Source: Gammaproteobacteria bacterium | GTDB lineage: Bacteria; Pseudomonadota; Gammaproteobacteria; Ga0077536 | DNA length: 49,910 bases | Direction of reading: 5' to 3' | Assembly (NCBI GenBank): GCA_016874535.1 | Contig: VGUA01000014.1 | Coordinates: forward strand, 1-49,910 | The notes under the pieces: model-generated | Databases searched by the model: none | What the model saw: only the letters and a program-made list of their open reading frames with translations | What the model was told of the DNA's origin: nothing | Made by a program: the position numbers and the translations under genes | Shown: positions 1 through 12,860 of the stretch, piece by piece | How the letters are laid out: every line of letters starts with the position of its first letter | Position numbering within the stretch: the stretch's first letter is position 1

Positions 1-670
1 GCTGGTAATAGGAATGACGCCGGACGTGGACCAGGATCATCAGGAACATGCACCAGAAACTGAGTGCCGTCCCGAGCCCGCAGCCTTCAACCCCCAGTGG
101 CGCCAGACCGAACTTGCCGAAGACCAGCACGAAACTCAGGCAGACGTTGATGACCAGCGTCAGCCCGGTCACCACCATGATCGGGACCGTGCGCCCCACC
201 CCTTCATTCATCTGCCGTAACGCATGATAGAAGTATGCGCCCGGCACGCCCCAGGACAGCGCGCGCAGATAGTCCACGGCAAGCCCCCTGATTTCAGGCG
301 CGATTCCGATGAGCTCCAGCAGCGGTGCGACATGGCGCATGAGAATGATTGCGAGGGCCGAGATTGCCAGTGCCAGCCACAGGGCCTGACGCGTGTCATG
401 CCCGATTTCCATCATCTTCTGGGCCCCGTAGTGATGGGAGACCGTTGGGCCCAGGGCCATCAGAATCCCGAGCCCACCGAGGAAGATGCCGATCCAGAGC
501 CCGGAACCCACTGCAAGTGCGGCCAGCGGCGTTGCGCCCAGGCGGCCGATCATCAGGGTATCCGCCACGTTCACGCCCATGCTGAAGAGGTTGTTGAGGA
601 TGAGTGGCCAGCCCACCACGAACAAGGCACGCAGATCCCCGCGCAGATCCGGAAATCGGGCCGCATCCAT
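1..670 (-). CDS. MATE-family multidrug/cation exporter, N-terminal part (runs off the window edge)
   Basis: Not in the ORF track because it has no stop in the window. Reverse-strand reading from ATG at 670: [83 protein letters not shown]..., a NorM/MATE-like N-terminus. The start overlaps the stop of the upstream gene (TGATG). Confidence 0.85.
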   Translation of the reverse strand, partial: MDAARFPDLRGDLRALFVVGWPLILNNLFSMGVNVADTLMIGRLGATPLAALAVGSGLWIGIFLGGLGILMALGPTVSHHYGAQKMMEIGHDTRQALWLALAISALAIILMRHVAPLLELIGIAPEIRGLAVDYLRALSWGVPGAYFYHALRQMNEGVGRTVPIMVVTGLTLVINVCLSFVLVFGKFGLAPLGVEGCGLGTALSFWCMFLMILVHVRRHSYYQ

Positions 671-2277
671 CAAGGCAGGCTCGGGACGGCGGCGATCAAG
701 GCGCGGGTATAGTCCTGCCGCGGATGAAAGAGCACTTCGCGTGCCGGGCCGGATTCGACGATCCGCCCCTGGTGCATCACCAGCACACGATGCGCCAGCT
801 GCGCAACCACCCCCAGGTTGTGGGTGATGAACAGGTAAGCGAGCCCTCTCTCCTCCTGGAGGGATCTGAGCAGCGCAAGGATTTGTGCCTGCACCGAGAC
901 ATCGAGCGCACTGGTGGGTTCGTCACAGACGATCAGTCGCGGCTCGACCGCCAGGGCCCGGGCGATGCTGATGCGCTGACGCTGGCCACCGGAGAATTGA
1001 TGGGGGAAACGCGTGGCGCAGGCGGGATCCAGTCCCACCTTTTCCAACAGGCGGGCCACATGCGCGCGCCTCGCACCCGGTGCCAGCAGCAGGTCCTGGG
1101 CAACCAGACCTTCTTCGATGATCTGCTGCACGGTCATGCGCGGGTTCATGGAAGCAAAGGGATCCTGGAAGACCACCTGCAATTCCCGTCGCGCTCGCCG
1201 CAGGGATTCCGGGGGCAGGCCAAAGAGGTCCCGCCCCAGAAAAGCCACACGACCGGAATCGGCGGGCTGCAGGCGCAGGAGCGCTCGGCCGAGCGTGGTC
1301 TTGCCCGATCCGGACTCTCCAACGACGGCGACGGTCTCGCCAGCGTGGACATCGAGGCTGGCCTCAGTGACTGCTGCGAGAATCCGTTTGCGTCCCCACC
1401 AGCGGGGACCACGTTGCGAGAAATGCACCGCGAGTTCACGCACGGCAAGCAGAGGCTCTCCGGCGGTCATCCGTGGTGCGGGAAGTGTCGCCGATGACAG
1501 CCGCGGAGAGACGGCAAAGAGGTGTCGCGTATAGTTCTGCCGCGGCGCCGAGAAGATGGCATCCCGGGTGCCCTGCTCGACCACCCTGCCTTCCTTCATC
1601 ACCACCAGACTGTCGGCCATACGATGGGCGACAGCCAGATCGTGCGTGATGAACAACATGGCCATGCCTCGGGCGCGCTGCTCATCCCGCAGCAGGTCGA
1701 GAATCTGGGCCTGGGTCGACACATCGAGCGCAGTGGTCGGCTCATCGGCAATCAGCAGATCAGGCTCTGCAGCAAGTGCAATGGCGATCATCACCCGCTG
1801 CTTCATGCCCCCGGAGAACTGATGCGGATAATCATCCAGCCGTCGGTGCGGCTCGGGAATGCCGACGGCGGCAAGGAGTTCGACCACCCTTTCGCGCAGC
1901 TGTCTGCCGCGCAGACCGCGATGGCGAACCAGTACCTCACCGACCTGGTTACCGATACCCATCACCGGGTTCAAGGCCGCCTGCGGTTCCTGGAACACGA
2001 ACCCGATGCGCGCGCCGCGCACCGAATTCATTTCGCGTTCCGGCAGACTCGACAGCTCGCGCCCCCCGAGCTTGATGGAGCCTTCCGCCAGCTCTACCGC
2101 GGATGGCAGCAGGCGGACGATTGCCAGTGCGGTGAGCGACTTGCCGCTCCCCGATTCCCCGACGAGCACGGAGGTTTCGCCCTGCGCGAGCCCGAGATCC
2201 AGAGACTCGACCACCGTGACGCTGCGACCTTGCGCGTGCGCAACGAGCTTGAGTCCAGAAATTTCAAGCAAGGCCAT
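670..2277 (-). CDS. Fused dual-ATPase peptide ABC transporter ATP-binding protein (YejF / OppD-OppF type)
   Basis: Two Walker A motifs ([16 protein letters not shown]), two ABC signatures ([16 protein letters not shown]) and two Walker B regions. Start taken at MALLEIS (2277) rather than the longer ORF start. Confidence 0.93.
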   Translation of the reverse strand: MALLEISGLKLVAHAQGRSVTVVESLDLGLAQGETSVLVGESGSGKSLTALAIVRLLPSAVELAEGSIKLGGRELSSLPEREMNSVRGARIGFVFQEPQAALNPVMGIGNQVGEVLVRHRGLRGRQLRERVVELLAAVGIPEPHRRLDDYPHQFSGGMKQRVMIAIALAAEPDLLIADEPTTALDVSTQAQILDLLRDEQRARGMAMLFITHDLAVAHRMADSLVVMKEGRVVEQGTRDAIFSAPRQNYTRHLFAVSPRLSSATLPAPRMTAGEPLLAVRELAVHFSQRGPRWWGRKRILAAVTEASLDVHAGETVAVVGESGSGKTTLGRALLRLQPADSGRVAFLGRDLFGLPPESLRRARRELQVVFQDPFASMNPRMTVQQIIEEGLVAQDLLLAPGARRAHVARLLEKVGLDPACATRFPHQFSGGQRQRISIARALAVEPRLIVCDEPTSALDVSVQAQILALLRSLQEERGLAYLFITHNLGVVAQLAHRVLVMHQGRIVESGPAREVLFHPRQDYTRALIAAVPSLP

Positions 2278-3634
2278 GGGTTCCCCTCGCCGCCGGGTCC
2301 AGACGCGGGTCGAAGGCATCGCGCACGGTATCGGCGAAGATATTCGCGGCAAGCACCAGGCCGAACATGCCCCCCAGCGCAGCGGCCAGGCTCCACCAGA
2401 TCACCGGCTCGCGCGCGAGCTCCAGGCGTGCGCCATTGATCATGTTGCCCCAGCTCTCGGTACTCGGGTCGACGCCAATGTCGATGTAGGTCAGCACCGC
2501 CTCCGCCAGCACCAGGCTGCTGAAGTCGAGCACCGTGGTGATGATCACCAGCGGCATCAGGTTGGGCAGCAGGTGCCGACGCAGCAGCGTGCCCGGGGAG
2601 CTGCCGAGCGCTTGGGCCGAAGCAATGAATTCCACCGTCCTGAGCTTCATGGTCTCCGCGCGCAGAAGGCGGCACAGGCTGGTCCAGCCGGTGAGACCGA
2701 GGACCGCGCAAAGCGCCAGCAGGCGGAGATCGGCGCGCAGGGCGAGACTGTGCAGGGCACCGACCTCACGGCTGAGGAAGAGATCCAGAGACAAGGCCGC
2801 TGCGGCAATCAGCAAGACCCCGGGAATGGAGGACAGGGTCGTATAGAGATACTGAATCACATCATCCACCCACCCCTGAAGGTAGCCGGCGAGGATGCCG
2901 AGCACCACCGCGATGGGCAAGGTGATGAGCGAAGCAAGCACGGCGAGCACGAGCCCCGTGCGTACACTCTTCAGGGACAGATACAGCACGTCCTGCCCGA
3001 CCTTGTCCGTACCCAGTACATGCCAACCGCCCGCCAGGTTGCCCACGATGCCAACACCGAGGCAAAGGATACCGAGCGCGAACCAGTGCCACCGCCAGGC
3101 GGGCTCGAACCATTGTCTCCAGGCGCGACCAGGCGGCCTGCGGCGGACGAGATTGATGATCAGGGTGAGCAGCCCGAGGCTGGCCAGTCCGATCGCGGCG
3201 CCACGCAGGCTGCGTCGGGCAATGTCACCTGCCGCTTCTTCTTCCGGGTGCACCAGATGCCGCCCACCGAATTGCAGGCGGGGATAGTCGCGCACCCATG
3301 TCCCGGGTGCGCTCTCGAGGTTCTCGCGCGCATACGCGTGAGTGGAAAAAGGCGCCGAGTAGGTCGTCTCGACACCGGTTCGCAGCGGCGTGAGCAGATG
3401 GTCGAGAAGCGTGAGTGGCGCCTCATTTTCCGACTGGACGCGCACGCTGTCGAGCACGGCCACGGTGACATGGAGAGCCAGCACCAGGCTTGCGACTCCA
3501 CCGCCGACCGAGCGCAGCACCTTGGCCCAGCGAGCACGCGCAAGCGGATCCCTTGCGACGTTCCGGCAGTAGACGAGACCCAGCATGAGCGTGCCGAGGA
3601 ACAACAGGTCGGTGGGCAGGAAGTGGAGGCCCAT
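2264..3634 (-). CDS. Peptide ABC transporter permease (OppC/YejE-like)
   Basis: Multiple TM segments and the EAA-type loop 'EFIASAQALGSSPGTLLRRHLLPN'. ATG at 3634 has a GAGG-like RBS. Confidence 0.88.
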   Translation of the reverse strand: MGLHFLPTDLLFLGTLMLGLVYCRNVARDPLARARWAKVLRSVGGGVASLVLALHVTVAVLDSVRVQSENEAPLTLLDHLLTPLRTGVETTYSAPFSTHAYARENLESAPGTWVRDYPRLQFGGRHLVHPEEEAAGDIARRSLRGAAIGLASLGLLTLIINLVRRRPPGRAWRQWFEPAWRWHWFALGILCLGVGIVGNLAGGWHVLGTDKVGQDVLYLSLKSVRTGLVLAVLASLITLPIAVVLGILAGYLQGWVDDVIQYLYTTLSSIPGVLLIAAAALSLDLFLSREVGALHSLALRADLRLLALCAVLGLTGWTSLCRLLRAETMKLRTVEFIASAQALGSSPGTLLRRHLLPNLMPLVIITTVLDFSSLVLAEAVLTYIDIGVDPSTESWGNMINGARLELAREPVIWWSLAAALGGMFGLVLAANIFADTVRDAFDPRLDPAARGTHGLA

Positions 3635-3638
3635 GACC

Positions 3639-4622
3639 TCAGCCTGAGCCCAGGCGTATGCGAGGATCGGCCCACGCATACGCGAGGTCGGTCAGCAACA
3701 GGCCCAAGATGTAGAGCAGGGAGCCAATGAAGACCATCGTCCTGGCGATGGCGAAATCCTGATTCTGGATGGCGTCGATGGTGTAGCTGCCGAGACCCGG
3801 GATCGCGAAGAAGGATTCCGTGATGAGACTGCCGAGAAAGAGGCCCGGCAAGGTCACGACGATGGTGGTGATCAGCGGCAGGAGGGCATTGGGCAGGACA
3901 TGCCCGAAGAGTATGCGCGTTTCCGCCAGACCCTTGGCGCGCGCCGTACGCACATGTTCACGCGAGATCTCCTCGAGGAAGACCGTACGATTCCAGCGCA
4001 CCCGGGCGCCGAGACCAGCCAGCACCTGGACCATCACCGGCAGCAACAGGAACTTGATCGCGCCCCAGCCTTCCGCGAACCCGGAAATCGGTATCAAGCG
4101 CAGCAGTCGGGCGAACAGGAACTGCCCCGCGATGATGAAGAACAGGCTGGAGATGGCCATCGAGGCCACACACAGCAAGGTCAGCCCGCGGTCGAACGTA
4201 CTGCCACGCAGCAGCGCGACGGCAAGGCCCAGCGGCACCGCGATGATCAATTCCAGAATCAACACGGGGAGGGCAATGGCAAGGCTGGGCCACATGCGCT
4301 GCCGGATATCCCAGGCAATGTGTCTGCCGCCATCGGAGCGACCAAAGTCCAGCGAAAAGAGTCTGACCGAACCGGTAAAGAACAGAGTGTCGGTCACGAC
4401 CGCCGTGCCACTCCGATCGGCATTGATGAAAGCCGGTCGATCATATCCGTGCGCTCGCTTCCAGTCGGCAATTGCCGCAGTCGTGACATGCCGCTCACCG
4501 AGGTGCCGTCGCGCCATGTCGTCCGGGGAATTGATCACGAAGAACAAGGCGAAGGTGAGCAGATTCACGCCGAGAAGAATCGGCAGCACATAAGCCAAGC
4601 GCCGCAGGAACCAGATCGTCAC
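3639..4622 (-). CDS. Peptide ABC transporter permease (OppB/YejB-like)
   Basis: GTG start (V-T-I-W-F-L-R-R-L-A-Y-V-L-P...) overlapping the upstream stop (GTGA). EAA loop 'EHVRTARAKGLAETRILFGHVLPNALLPL'. Confidence 0.87.
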   Translation of the reverse strand: MTIWFLRRLAYVLPILLGVNLLTFALFFVINSPDDMARRHLGERHVTTAAIADWKRAHGYDRPAFINADRSGTAVVTDTLFFTGSVRLFSLDFGRSDGGRHIAWDIRQRMWPSLAIALPVLILELIIAVPLGLAVALLRGSTFDRGLTLLCVASMAISSLFFIIAGQFLFARLLRLIPISGFAEGWGAIKFLLLPVMVQVLAGLGARVRWNRTVFLEEISREHVRTARAKGLAETRILFGHVLPNALLPLITTIVVTLPGLFLGSLITESFFAIPGLGSYTIDAIQNQDFAIARTMVFIGSLLYILGLLLTDLAYAWADPRIRLGSG

Positions 4623-6808
4623 GAAATCATCGCCCGTGTGCGTTGACGCAAGCGCCACAAGACCAGAGCTCCAAGGCCGAGGATGCAGCCAGCCAGGAAC
4701 CAGACCACTCCCCGCGCGGGCTGATTCCAGCGCGCCTGCAACTTCACCCGCAGGGCCGGGTCGAGCTGGCGGTATTTCAGGGTGTTGCGCGCCATCAGAT
4801 TGGGTTCGGCAGCGTCCATCCAGGCATGTTCCAGCGCGTACGCCTGGGGATGGAAGCCCCACAGCCACGGGCTGTCGTTACGCACCAAGGTCACAATCTC
4901 GTCGATCACTTCCTGACGCTCACGACTGTTGGGCAGATCACGCATACGTTGGAAGAGCGCATCGAATTCCGGGTTGGCGTAGTTCGCCGCGTTCTCTCCC
5001 TGGTATCTGGCCTTGCCGTTGGGCCCGTACAGCAGGAACAGGAAGTTCTCAGGGTCCGGGTAGTCCGCATTCCACCCCCATGTGAAAATCTGGGCATCTC
5101 CCTGCTGCATCTTTTCCTGAAAGCGATTGTAGTCCGTGCTGCGAACCACGAGGTCGAGTCCGAGCTTGGCGAATTGCTTGCGATACCACCCGAAGAGCGC
5201 CTTGGTATCGGGGCCTGAGGAAGTCGCATCCAGATGCAGCACCAGCGCGCGGTTGGTCGCGGGGTCCATCCCGCCGGGATAACCCGCATCAGCCAGCAAG
5301 ACCCGCGCGTCCTCCAGCGCGCGCCGTGTCGCCCTGCCATGCTGCCAGCGATACACCTTGGCGTTGATCCCCGATTTGCCTGCACGGTGACCAAAGATAC
5401 CGGGGGGCAGCGGCCCTTGGGCCGGCACACCCCGCCCGTTGCCGAAAATCGAGATCAGTTCCTCGAAATCCACGGCGATGGCAAGTGCCTGGCGCAGGAG
5501 GCGCGCCCGCCGGCTGTTTCCACCGACGACCGGGTCGAGCATGTTGAAGCCGAGATAGCTGATGGACATTCTCGTCGCCACGGAAAGCCTGGTCCCCTTC
5601 GCGGCCATTTCCGCCGTGATCTCCGGTTCGCCCCGCGCGTTGAACCTGATGGCCTGCTCAAAGCCATCAGGCGCAATGGGTGAGGTGTCGTAGTAGCCCT
5701 GGAGGAATTTGTTCCACTCGGGGATTTCCTCCTTCTCCAGCATGAAGTGGACCTCGTCGATGCGGGGCAGGAGCGGACCATTCCCGCCCGTCAGCGAAGG
5801 CCAGACCTCGCCCCGAAATTCGGGGTTGCGGACCAGCACCATGCGGCGATTGGGATTGTTCTCGATGAGCCTGTAGGGGCCTGTCCCCAACGGGTGCCAA
5901 TCAAGGGTCAGGTTGCGCTCCGCCATGCCCGGTTGATCATGGAATCGATCGGCCTCCCATGGCATCGGTGCAAAAAAAGGCATCGCCAGCCAGTAGAGGA
6001 ATTGCGGGTATCGCTCTTTCAGCACAATCTCGAAGGTGTAACGGTCAACGACCCGTGCGCCTTCCAGTGGAAATTTCGTCAGATCGAGCGGAGCCGTGGA
6101 GCGCGCGCGCGCGTCGCGCAGGGTCCCTGCAAGCTCCCCGAGGCCCGCGATGTAGCGCTCCATGAACCCGAGAATGGGCGAGTGCAAATCAGGGTGGGCG
6201 AGTCGCTTGATCTGATGGACGTAGTCCGCGGCAACCAGTTCACGGGTTCCGGTGTGGGCGAAATCCGCGAGCGCATCGGCCTCGGCAATTTCCTGCGCCG
6301 AGAGCGCATGGTAGTGATAACGCCCGGCAGCATCCTTGGCGAGCGCGGGATGCGGGGCATAGCGGATGCCCTGGCGCACACGCAACCTGTAGACCACCGA
6401 GGCCACCTCATCCCCGACCACGGGCTCCTCCAAGCGTCGCCCTGCGGCATTCCTGTACTCCACCTCGGGCATCTCTTTCAGCGTCAGGGGTTCGAGTTCG
6501 TAGGGGCGCTTCAGGTAGTGGTACTGCAGGGGTGGCTCATAGATCTGCCCGGTGAATACGGCCTCGTTCTCGCTATAGGAGGACACCGGATCCAGATGCC
6601 GTGGCGGCGTCTGAAACGTCGAGTAAAGAATGGCGCGAGCGCGGTCGGCACGGTCGTAAGGCGCATTCCAGGGTTCGCTGGCGGCAAGCGGTAGTGCCAC
6701 CGGCAAGAGGAGGAAGGTGGCCACCCATGCTGCGCACAATCGCATGGGAAGGCGCAGGCTCCTCGCCAGGCGCGCAGACAACGCTCGGATCGCGACATCG
6801 ACATCCAT
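4619..6808 (-). CDS. Extracellular solute-binding protein, family 5 (OppA/YejA-like), with C-terminal TM helix
   Basis: Family-5 SBP features (YEPPLQYHYLKRPYELEPLTL, DWHPLGTGPYRL, FTWGWNADYPDPENFLFLLYGPN). Signal-like N-terminus and a C-terminal hydrophobic helix followed by RLRQRTRAMIS. Confidence 0.9.
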   Translation of the reverse strand: MDVDVAIRALSARLARSLRLPMRLCAAWVATFLLLPVALPLAASEPWNAPYDRADRARAILYSTFQTPPRHLDPVSSYSENEAVFTGQIYEPPLQYHYLKRPYELEPLTLKEMPEVEYRNAAGRRLEEPVVGDEVASVVYRLRVRQGIRYAPHPALAKDAAGRYHYHALSAQEIAEADALADFAHTGTRELVAADYVHQIKRLAHPDLHSPILGFMERYIAGLGELAGTLRDARARSTAPLDLTKFPLEGARVVDRYTFEIVLKERYPQFLYWLAMPFFAPMPWEADRFHDQPGMAERNLTLDWHPLGTGPYRLIENNPNRRMVLVRNPEFRGEVWPSLTGGNGPLLPRIDEVHFMLEKEEIPEWNKFLQGYYDTSPIAPDGFEQAIRFNARGEPEITAEMAAKGTRLSVATRMSISYLGFNMLDPVVGGNSRRARLLRQALAIAVDFEELISIFGNGRGVPAQGPLPPGIFGHRAGKSGINAKVYRWQHGRATRRALEDARVLLADAGYPGGMDPATNRALVLHLDATSSGPDTKALFGWYRKQFAKLGLDLVVRSTDYNRFQEKMQQGDAQIFTWGWNADYPDPENFLFLLYGPNGKARYQGENAANYANPEFDALFQRMRDLPNSRERQEVIDEIVTLVRNDSPWLWGFHPQAYALEHAWMDAAEPNLMARNTLKYRQLDPALRVKLQARWNQPARGVVWFLAGCILGLGALVLWRLRQRTRAMIS

Positions 6809-6925
6809 TGCGGGCGGCGTACCTGGGGAGACGGGACAGAGGATGGAGACCCACTGTACACTCTGGCCGACTCCGCGCCTACGCGCGGCACCATCGGGTC
6901 ATGACAGGAACGGAGCGCGGATTTC

Positions 6926-7711
6926 ATGGGCATCTTGGCAGGAAAAAAAGCGTTGATCGTCGGCGTGGCGAGCAACAAGTCGATTGCGTGGGGCATTGCC
7001 CAGGCCATGCATCGTGAGGGGGCCGAACTCGCTTTCACCTACCAGACCGAAAGACTGAAGTCCCGTGTGGAAGAGTTCGCAGCCGAATGCGGGTCCTCGC
7101 TGGTATTGCCGTGCGAGGTTCAGAATGACGACGAAATCCATGCAGTGTTCAAAATGTTGGGCGAACACTGGCAGCATCTCGATATCCTGATTCACTCCGT
7201 GGCCTTTGCGCCGCGCGAGGCCTTGCAGGGGGAGTATCTGGCCTCACTCACGCGCGAGAGTTTCTCCGTGGCCCACGAGGTGAGTTCCTACAGTTTTGCC
7301 GCGCTTGGCCAGGCCGCCAGACCCATGATGCAGGGACGTCAGGGGGCCATGCTCACACTGAGCTATCTGGGCGCCGTGCGCACCATGCCGAGTTACAACG
7401 TGATGGGACTGGCCAAGGCCAGCCTCGAAGCGAACGTGCGCTACATGGCCGAGAGTCTGGGGCCCGAGGGTGTGCGCGTGAACGCGATTTCGGCCGGACC
7501 AATTCGCACCTTGGCCGCCTCCGGGATCAAGGACATGCGCAAGTTCCTGGACCATGTGGAAAAGAACGCGCCCCTGCGCCGCAACGTGACGATCGAAGAG
7601 GTGGGCAATGTTGCGGCCTTCCTCTGTTCGGATCTCGCCTCGGCAGTCACCGGAGAAATCACCTACGTGGATTGCGGCTACAACATCATGGGAATGACGG
7701 GCTCGCTCTGA
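6926..7711 (+). CDS. fabI: Enoyl-[acyl-carrier-protein] reductase (NADH)
   Basis: [40 protein letters not shown]; Tyr/Lys active-site region '[20 protein letters not shown]'. Confidence 0.97.
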   Translation: MGILAGKKALIVGVASNKSIAWGIAQAMHREGAELAFTYQTERLKSRVEEFAAECGSSLVLPCEVQNDDEIHAVFKMLGEHWQHLDILIHSVAFAPREALQGEYLASLTRESFSVAHEVSSYSFAALGQAARPMMQGRQGAMLTLSYLGAVRTMPSYNVMGLAKASLEANVRYMAESLGPEGVRVNAISAGPIRTLAASGIKDMRKFLDHVEKNAPLRRNVTIEEVGNVAAFLCSDLASAVTGEITYVDCGYNIMGMTGSL

Positions 7712-7812
7712 GCCACACGGCCAGAGGGCGCAGCCCGCGGGTCGAGCGCGGCGGGAATCAGGTCAGGGAGCGACCGCCCAAGGCCCGCCACGGAGGCGGG
7801 CCGCGGGTAAAT

Positions 7813-9720
7813 TCAGAGACGGTCGGGGTGCAGCTCTATGCGCGCATCGGCACGCAGGCCTGTGACGAAATCACGCCAGGCGGTAAGCGCTCTTGCCCTG
7901 GCCAACCCCTCGCGGACGCGACCAGTTGCTGCCGAGTCTGCTTCCTGCAGGGTCTCCGGGGTCTTCACCCCGGAGACCTCCATCACGACGTAGCTGCCAT
8001 CACCAAGCTCCACGCCCAGATGCGCGCGATCTTCCGGCTTGGCAAGTGAGGCCCGGAAGGCGCCACGCAGGACCGCACGATTGAGGCGGGTGTCATCCCG
8101 CTTGGCGTTCTCCACCCGCTCCCATTCGAGCTTCTCGGCCGCCACGAGTTTATCGGGCGACTCCCCTTCGCGAAGTTTGGCCAGCAGCGCTTCGCCACGC
8201 TCCCTGACCTGCTGGTGGCTGCGCTCGGTCTGTATCCGTACCCGAACCTCATCCTTAACCGCGGCGAGCTCAGGCAGGCGGGAAGGTTCGTACTGCGCCA
8301 CGCGCACCGCGACGATGCGATCGTCACCAACTTCCACCGGCGCGCTGACCAGGCCCTGGGTCAGGACTTCTGGTTCCCAGACGGCATCGGCCACGGCAGC
8401 ATTGAACTGGGCGACTATCTGCTCCCTGCCCTGCTTGCTGGTACTCTGGACCTCGAGCCCAAGTTGTCCTGCCGCATCGGCCAGGGAATCGGGATATTCG
8501 TAGATCGTTTCGCTGAAACGCTCTGCGGCTTCGAAGTACATCTCCTCCGCTTTCTCCCTGCGCAAGCGCTGCTCGATTTCCCCGCGGACTTCGGCATAAG
8601 CAGTGACGGCTTCAGGTTTGACCTCCGTGAGCCGGATGACGTGGTAGCCGAAATCCGTCTTGACAGGCTCACTGGTGTCGCCGGTCTTCATGGTGAACAC
8701 CGCCTGTTCGAATTCGGGAGCCATCACGCCCTTACCAAACAGGCCGGTCGCACCGCCTTCGGCGCGAGACCCGATGTCATCAGAAAATTCCCGGGCGACG
8801 TCGGCAAAGTCCTTGCCTCCCGTGACCATCGCGCGCAGTTCCTCAGCGCGTGACTTGGCCTTGGCGAGATCTTCCGGCGAGGCATCAGCTTTCATCTGGA
8901 CCAGGATATGGCTCGCTGCCCGCTGTTCTTCCACGGTGAAGTCGGGTTGGTGGGAATCGTAATAGGCCACCATGTCACCCTCGGCAAGCGCCACTTCCTT
9001 CATCAGGGTCTCGAGCCTGATTTCGGCATATTCCAGCGCGACCTGATCCGGGATCCGAAATTCCTCCGCGTGGGATTTGAAGTAGTCCTCCAGATCCGTT
9101 TCGCTTACCTCCACGGCAGCGACATTCGCGGGCTGCAGGGTCACCAGTCCAATCGTGCGCGTCTGTGCCTGCAGCCGGGACACTTGCTCGAATTCGGCAG
9201 TGGTTATGAACGCGGAGGCCACCACACCGGTTCTGAGTTGCTCGAGTGCAAGATCCCGCTGTGCCTGGGCTTCGAATGCCTGTGGGGTGAAACCGAGCAT
9301 GCTGGTGACCTGCGCATAGCGCTCGGTCGAGAACTTGCCGTCCACCTGGAAATTCGGCGAGTTGCGCAGGAATTCGGCAACTTGTTCCATGCCCACCCGA
9401 ATCCGGGATGATTCCAGCGCCTGGCCAAGAACCTTGTCGTCCACCACGAAGTCGAGGACACGCTGTTTGGCGGTGGCCTCAGCCCACACGGCGGGGTCGA
9501 AGGCGTCTCCGAGTTCCGCCTGGGCACGCTGCCTCAAACGTTGGAAGGATTCCTGATACTCGGCAAGCTCGACTTCATCGCCGTTAACCTCGGCCACCAC
9601 CACCTTGCGCGCTTCATTGAGATAGGACTCTATGCCCCACACGGCGAAGGTCAGGCAGAGGAAAGCGATGATGACCCCGGCGATGATGCCCTGGATTTTC
9701 TCGCGTATGGATTGAAGCAT
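7813..9720 (-). CDS. ppiD: Periplasmic folding chaperone / peptidyl-prolyl isomerase PpiD (SurA_N + parvulin)
   Basis: MLQSIREKIQGIIAGVIIAFLCLTFAVWGIESYL N-terminal anchor; parvulin segment 'AASHILVQMK...FADVAREFSDDIGSRAEGGATGLFGKGVMAPEFEQAVFTMKTGDTSEPVKTDFGYHVIRL'; lies next to HU and lon. Confidence 0.95.
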   Translation of the reverse strand: MLQSIREKIQGIIAGVIIAFLCLTFAVWGIESYLNEARKVVVAEVNGDEVELAEYQESFQRLRQRAQAELGDAFDPAVWAEATAKQRVLDFVVDDKVLGQALESSRIRVGMEQVAEFLRNSPNFQVDGKFSTERYAQVTSMLGFTPQAFEAQAQRDLALEQLRTGVVASAFITTAEFEQVSRLQAQTRTIGLVTLQPANVAAVEVSETDLEDYFKSHAEEFRIPDQVALEYAEIRLETLMKEVALAEGDMVAYYDSHQPDFTVEEQRAASHILVQMKADASPEDLAKAKSRAEELRAMVTGGKDFADVAREFSDDIGSRAEGGATGLFGKGVMAPEFEQAVFTMKTGDTSEPVKTDFGYHVIRLTEVKPEAVTAYAEVRGEIEQRLRREKAEEMYFEAAERFSETIYEYPDSLADAAGQLGLEVQSTSKQGREQIVAQFNAAVADAVWEPEVLTQGLVSAPVEVGDDRIVAVRVAQYEPSRLPELAAVKDEVRVRIQTERSHQQVRERGEALLAKLREGESPDKLVAAEKLEWERVENAKRDDTRLNRAVLRGAFRASLAKPEDRAHLGVELGDGSYVVMEVSGVKTPETLQEADSAATGRVREGLARARALTAWRDFVTGLRADARIELHPDRL

Positions 9721-9853
9721 GTTGGGCGCCTCGTGGATTCGCCTCGCAGGGACAGCCGTCCCGCGCGACAGGCCGGCATCACATCATGGACGGGAAGGGT
9801 GATTGGGTGCCGGACCGGTGCTGCGTTGGGCACCTGTCCGGTATCCCTGATGA

Positions 9854-9930
9854 TGGCGGAGTGGACGGGGCTCGAACCCGCGACCCCCGGCGTGACAGGC
9901 CGGTATTCTAACCAACTGAACTACCACTCC
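9854..9930 (-). tRNA. tRNA-Asp (GTC)
   Basis: Reverse complement GGAGTGGTAGTTCAGTTGGTTAGAATACCGGCCTGTCACGCCGGGGGTCGCGGGTTCGAGCCCCGTCCACTCCGCCA folds as a cloverleaf; anticodon loop CTGTCAC; CCA encoded. Confidence 0.97.
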
Positions 9931-9945
9931 GATGTTCTGCATAGG

Positions 9946-10021
9946 TGGTGGGTGCTGAGGGGATCGAACCCACGACCTTCGCCTTGTAAGGGCGACGCTC
10001 TCCCGGCTGAGCTAAGCACCC
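9946..10021 (-). tRNA. tRNA-Val (TAC)
   Basis: Reverse complement GGGTGCTTAGCTCAGCCGGGAGAGCGTCGCCCTTACAAGGCGAAGGTCGTGGGTTCGATCCCCTCAGCACCCACCA; anticodon loop CTTACAA. Confidence 0.97.
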
Positions 10022-10030
10022 GAGGGCCAA

Positions 10031-10303
10031 TCAGCTTAAGGCATCCTTGAAGGCTTTACCAGCCTTGAATGCCACGGATCGCGAGGCCGCGATCTCGATC
10101 GTCTCCCCGGTGCGAGGGTTGCGTCCCTGGCGGGCAGCGCGGTCCTTGACGGTGAAGGTACCGAAGCCGGCCAGCGCGACGTTGTCTCCCTTCGCGAGCG
10201 CCGCCAGGATGGCATCCGTCACTGCATCGACTGCGCGCGCGGCAGAAGCCTTGGACAAATCAGCCGCACCCGCGACGGCATCAATCATTTCAGTCTTGTT
10301 CAT
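10031..10303 (-). CDS. hupB: DNA-binding protein HU (beta-like)
   Basis: MNKTEMIDAVAGAADLSKASAARAVDAVTDAILAALAKGDNVALAGFGTFTVKDRAARQGRNPRTGETIEIAASRSVAFKAGKAFKDALS. Confidence 0.96.
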   Translation of the reverse strand: MNKTEMIDAVAGAADLSKASAARAVDAVTDAILAALAKGDNVALAGFGTFTVKDRAARQGRNPRTGETIEIAASRSVAFKAGKAFKDALS

Positions 10304-10356
10304 GCGATTCCCCGTGGTTTCTTGTTTCGTTTGATGTCCCGCGAGGCGGGACACGG

Positions 10357-12762
<2,406 letters not shown>

Positions 12763-12860
12763 CTGAGGAACGGCCCCTGTAGAGGGATGCCACGGCTATG
12801 CGCACATCCCGGAAGTGAAGGTTCAGATTCGCTGCCGGCTCGGGTGCCGGCGGCTCCGGG

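Noticed and set aside
1859-3730. 623-aa plus-strand ORF, and similar long antisense ORFs (14503-16149, 18655-20286, 11800-12939, 10360-11682, 33136-34086, 48235-49263)
   Set aside because: Each is antisense to a confidently identified gene (ABC transporter, tig, the dehydrogenase, lon, ppsA, GT39-like) and has low-complexity His/Arg/Gln-rich composition typical of high-GC shadow ORFs.
9541-10050. 169-aa ORF with 'EWTGLEPATPGVTGRYSNQLNYHS...RGSNPRPSPCKGDALPAEL'
   Set aside because: Well-known artefact of translating through reverse-strand tRNAs (tRNA-Asp and tRNA-Val here).
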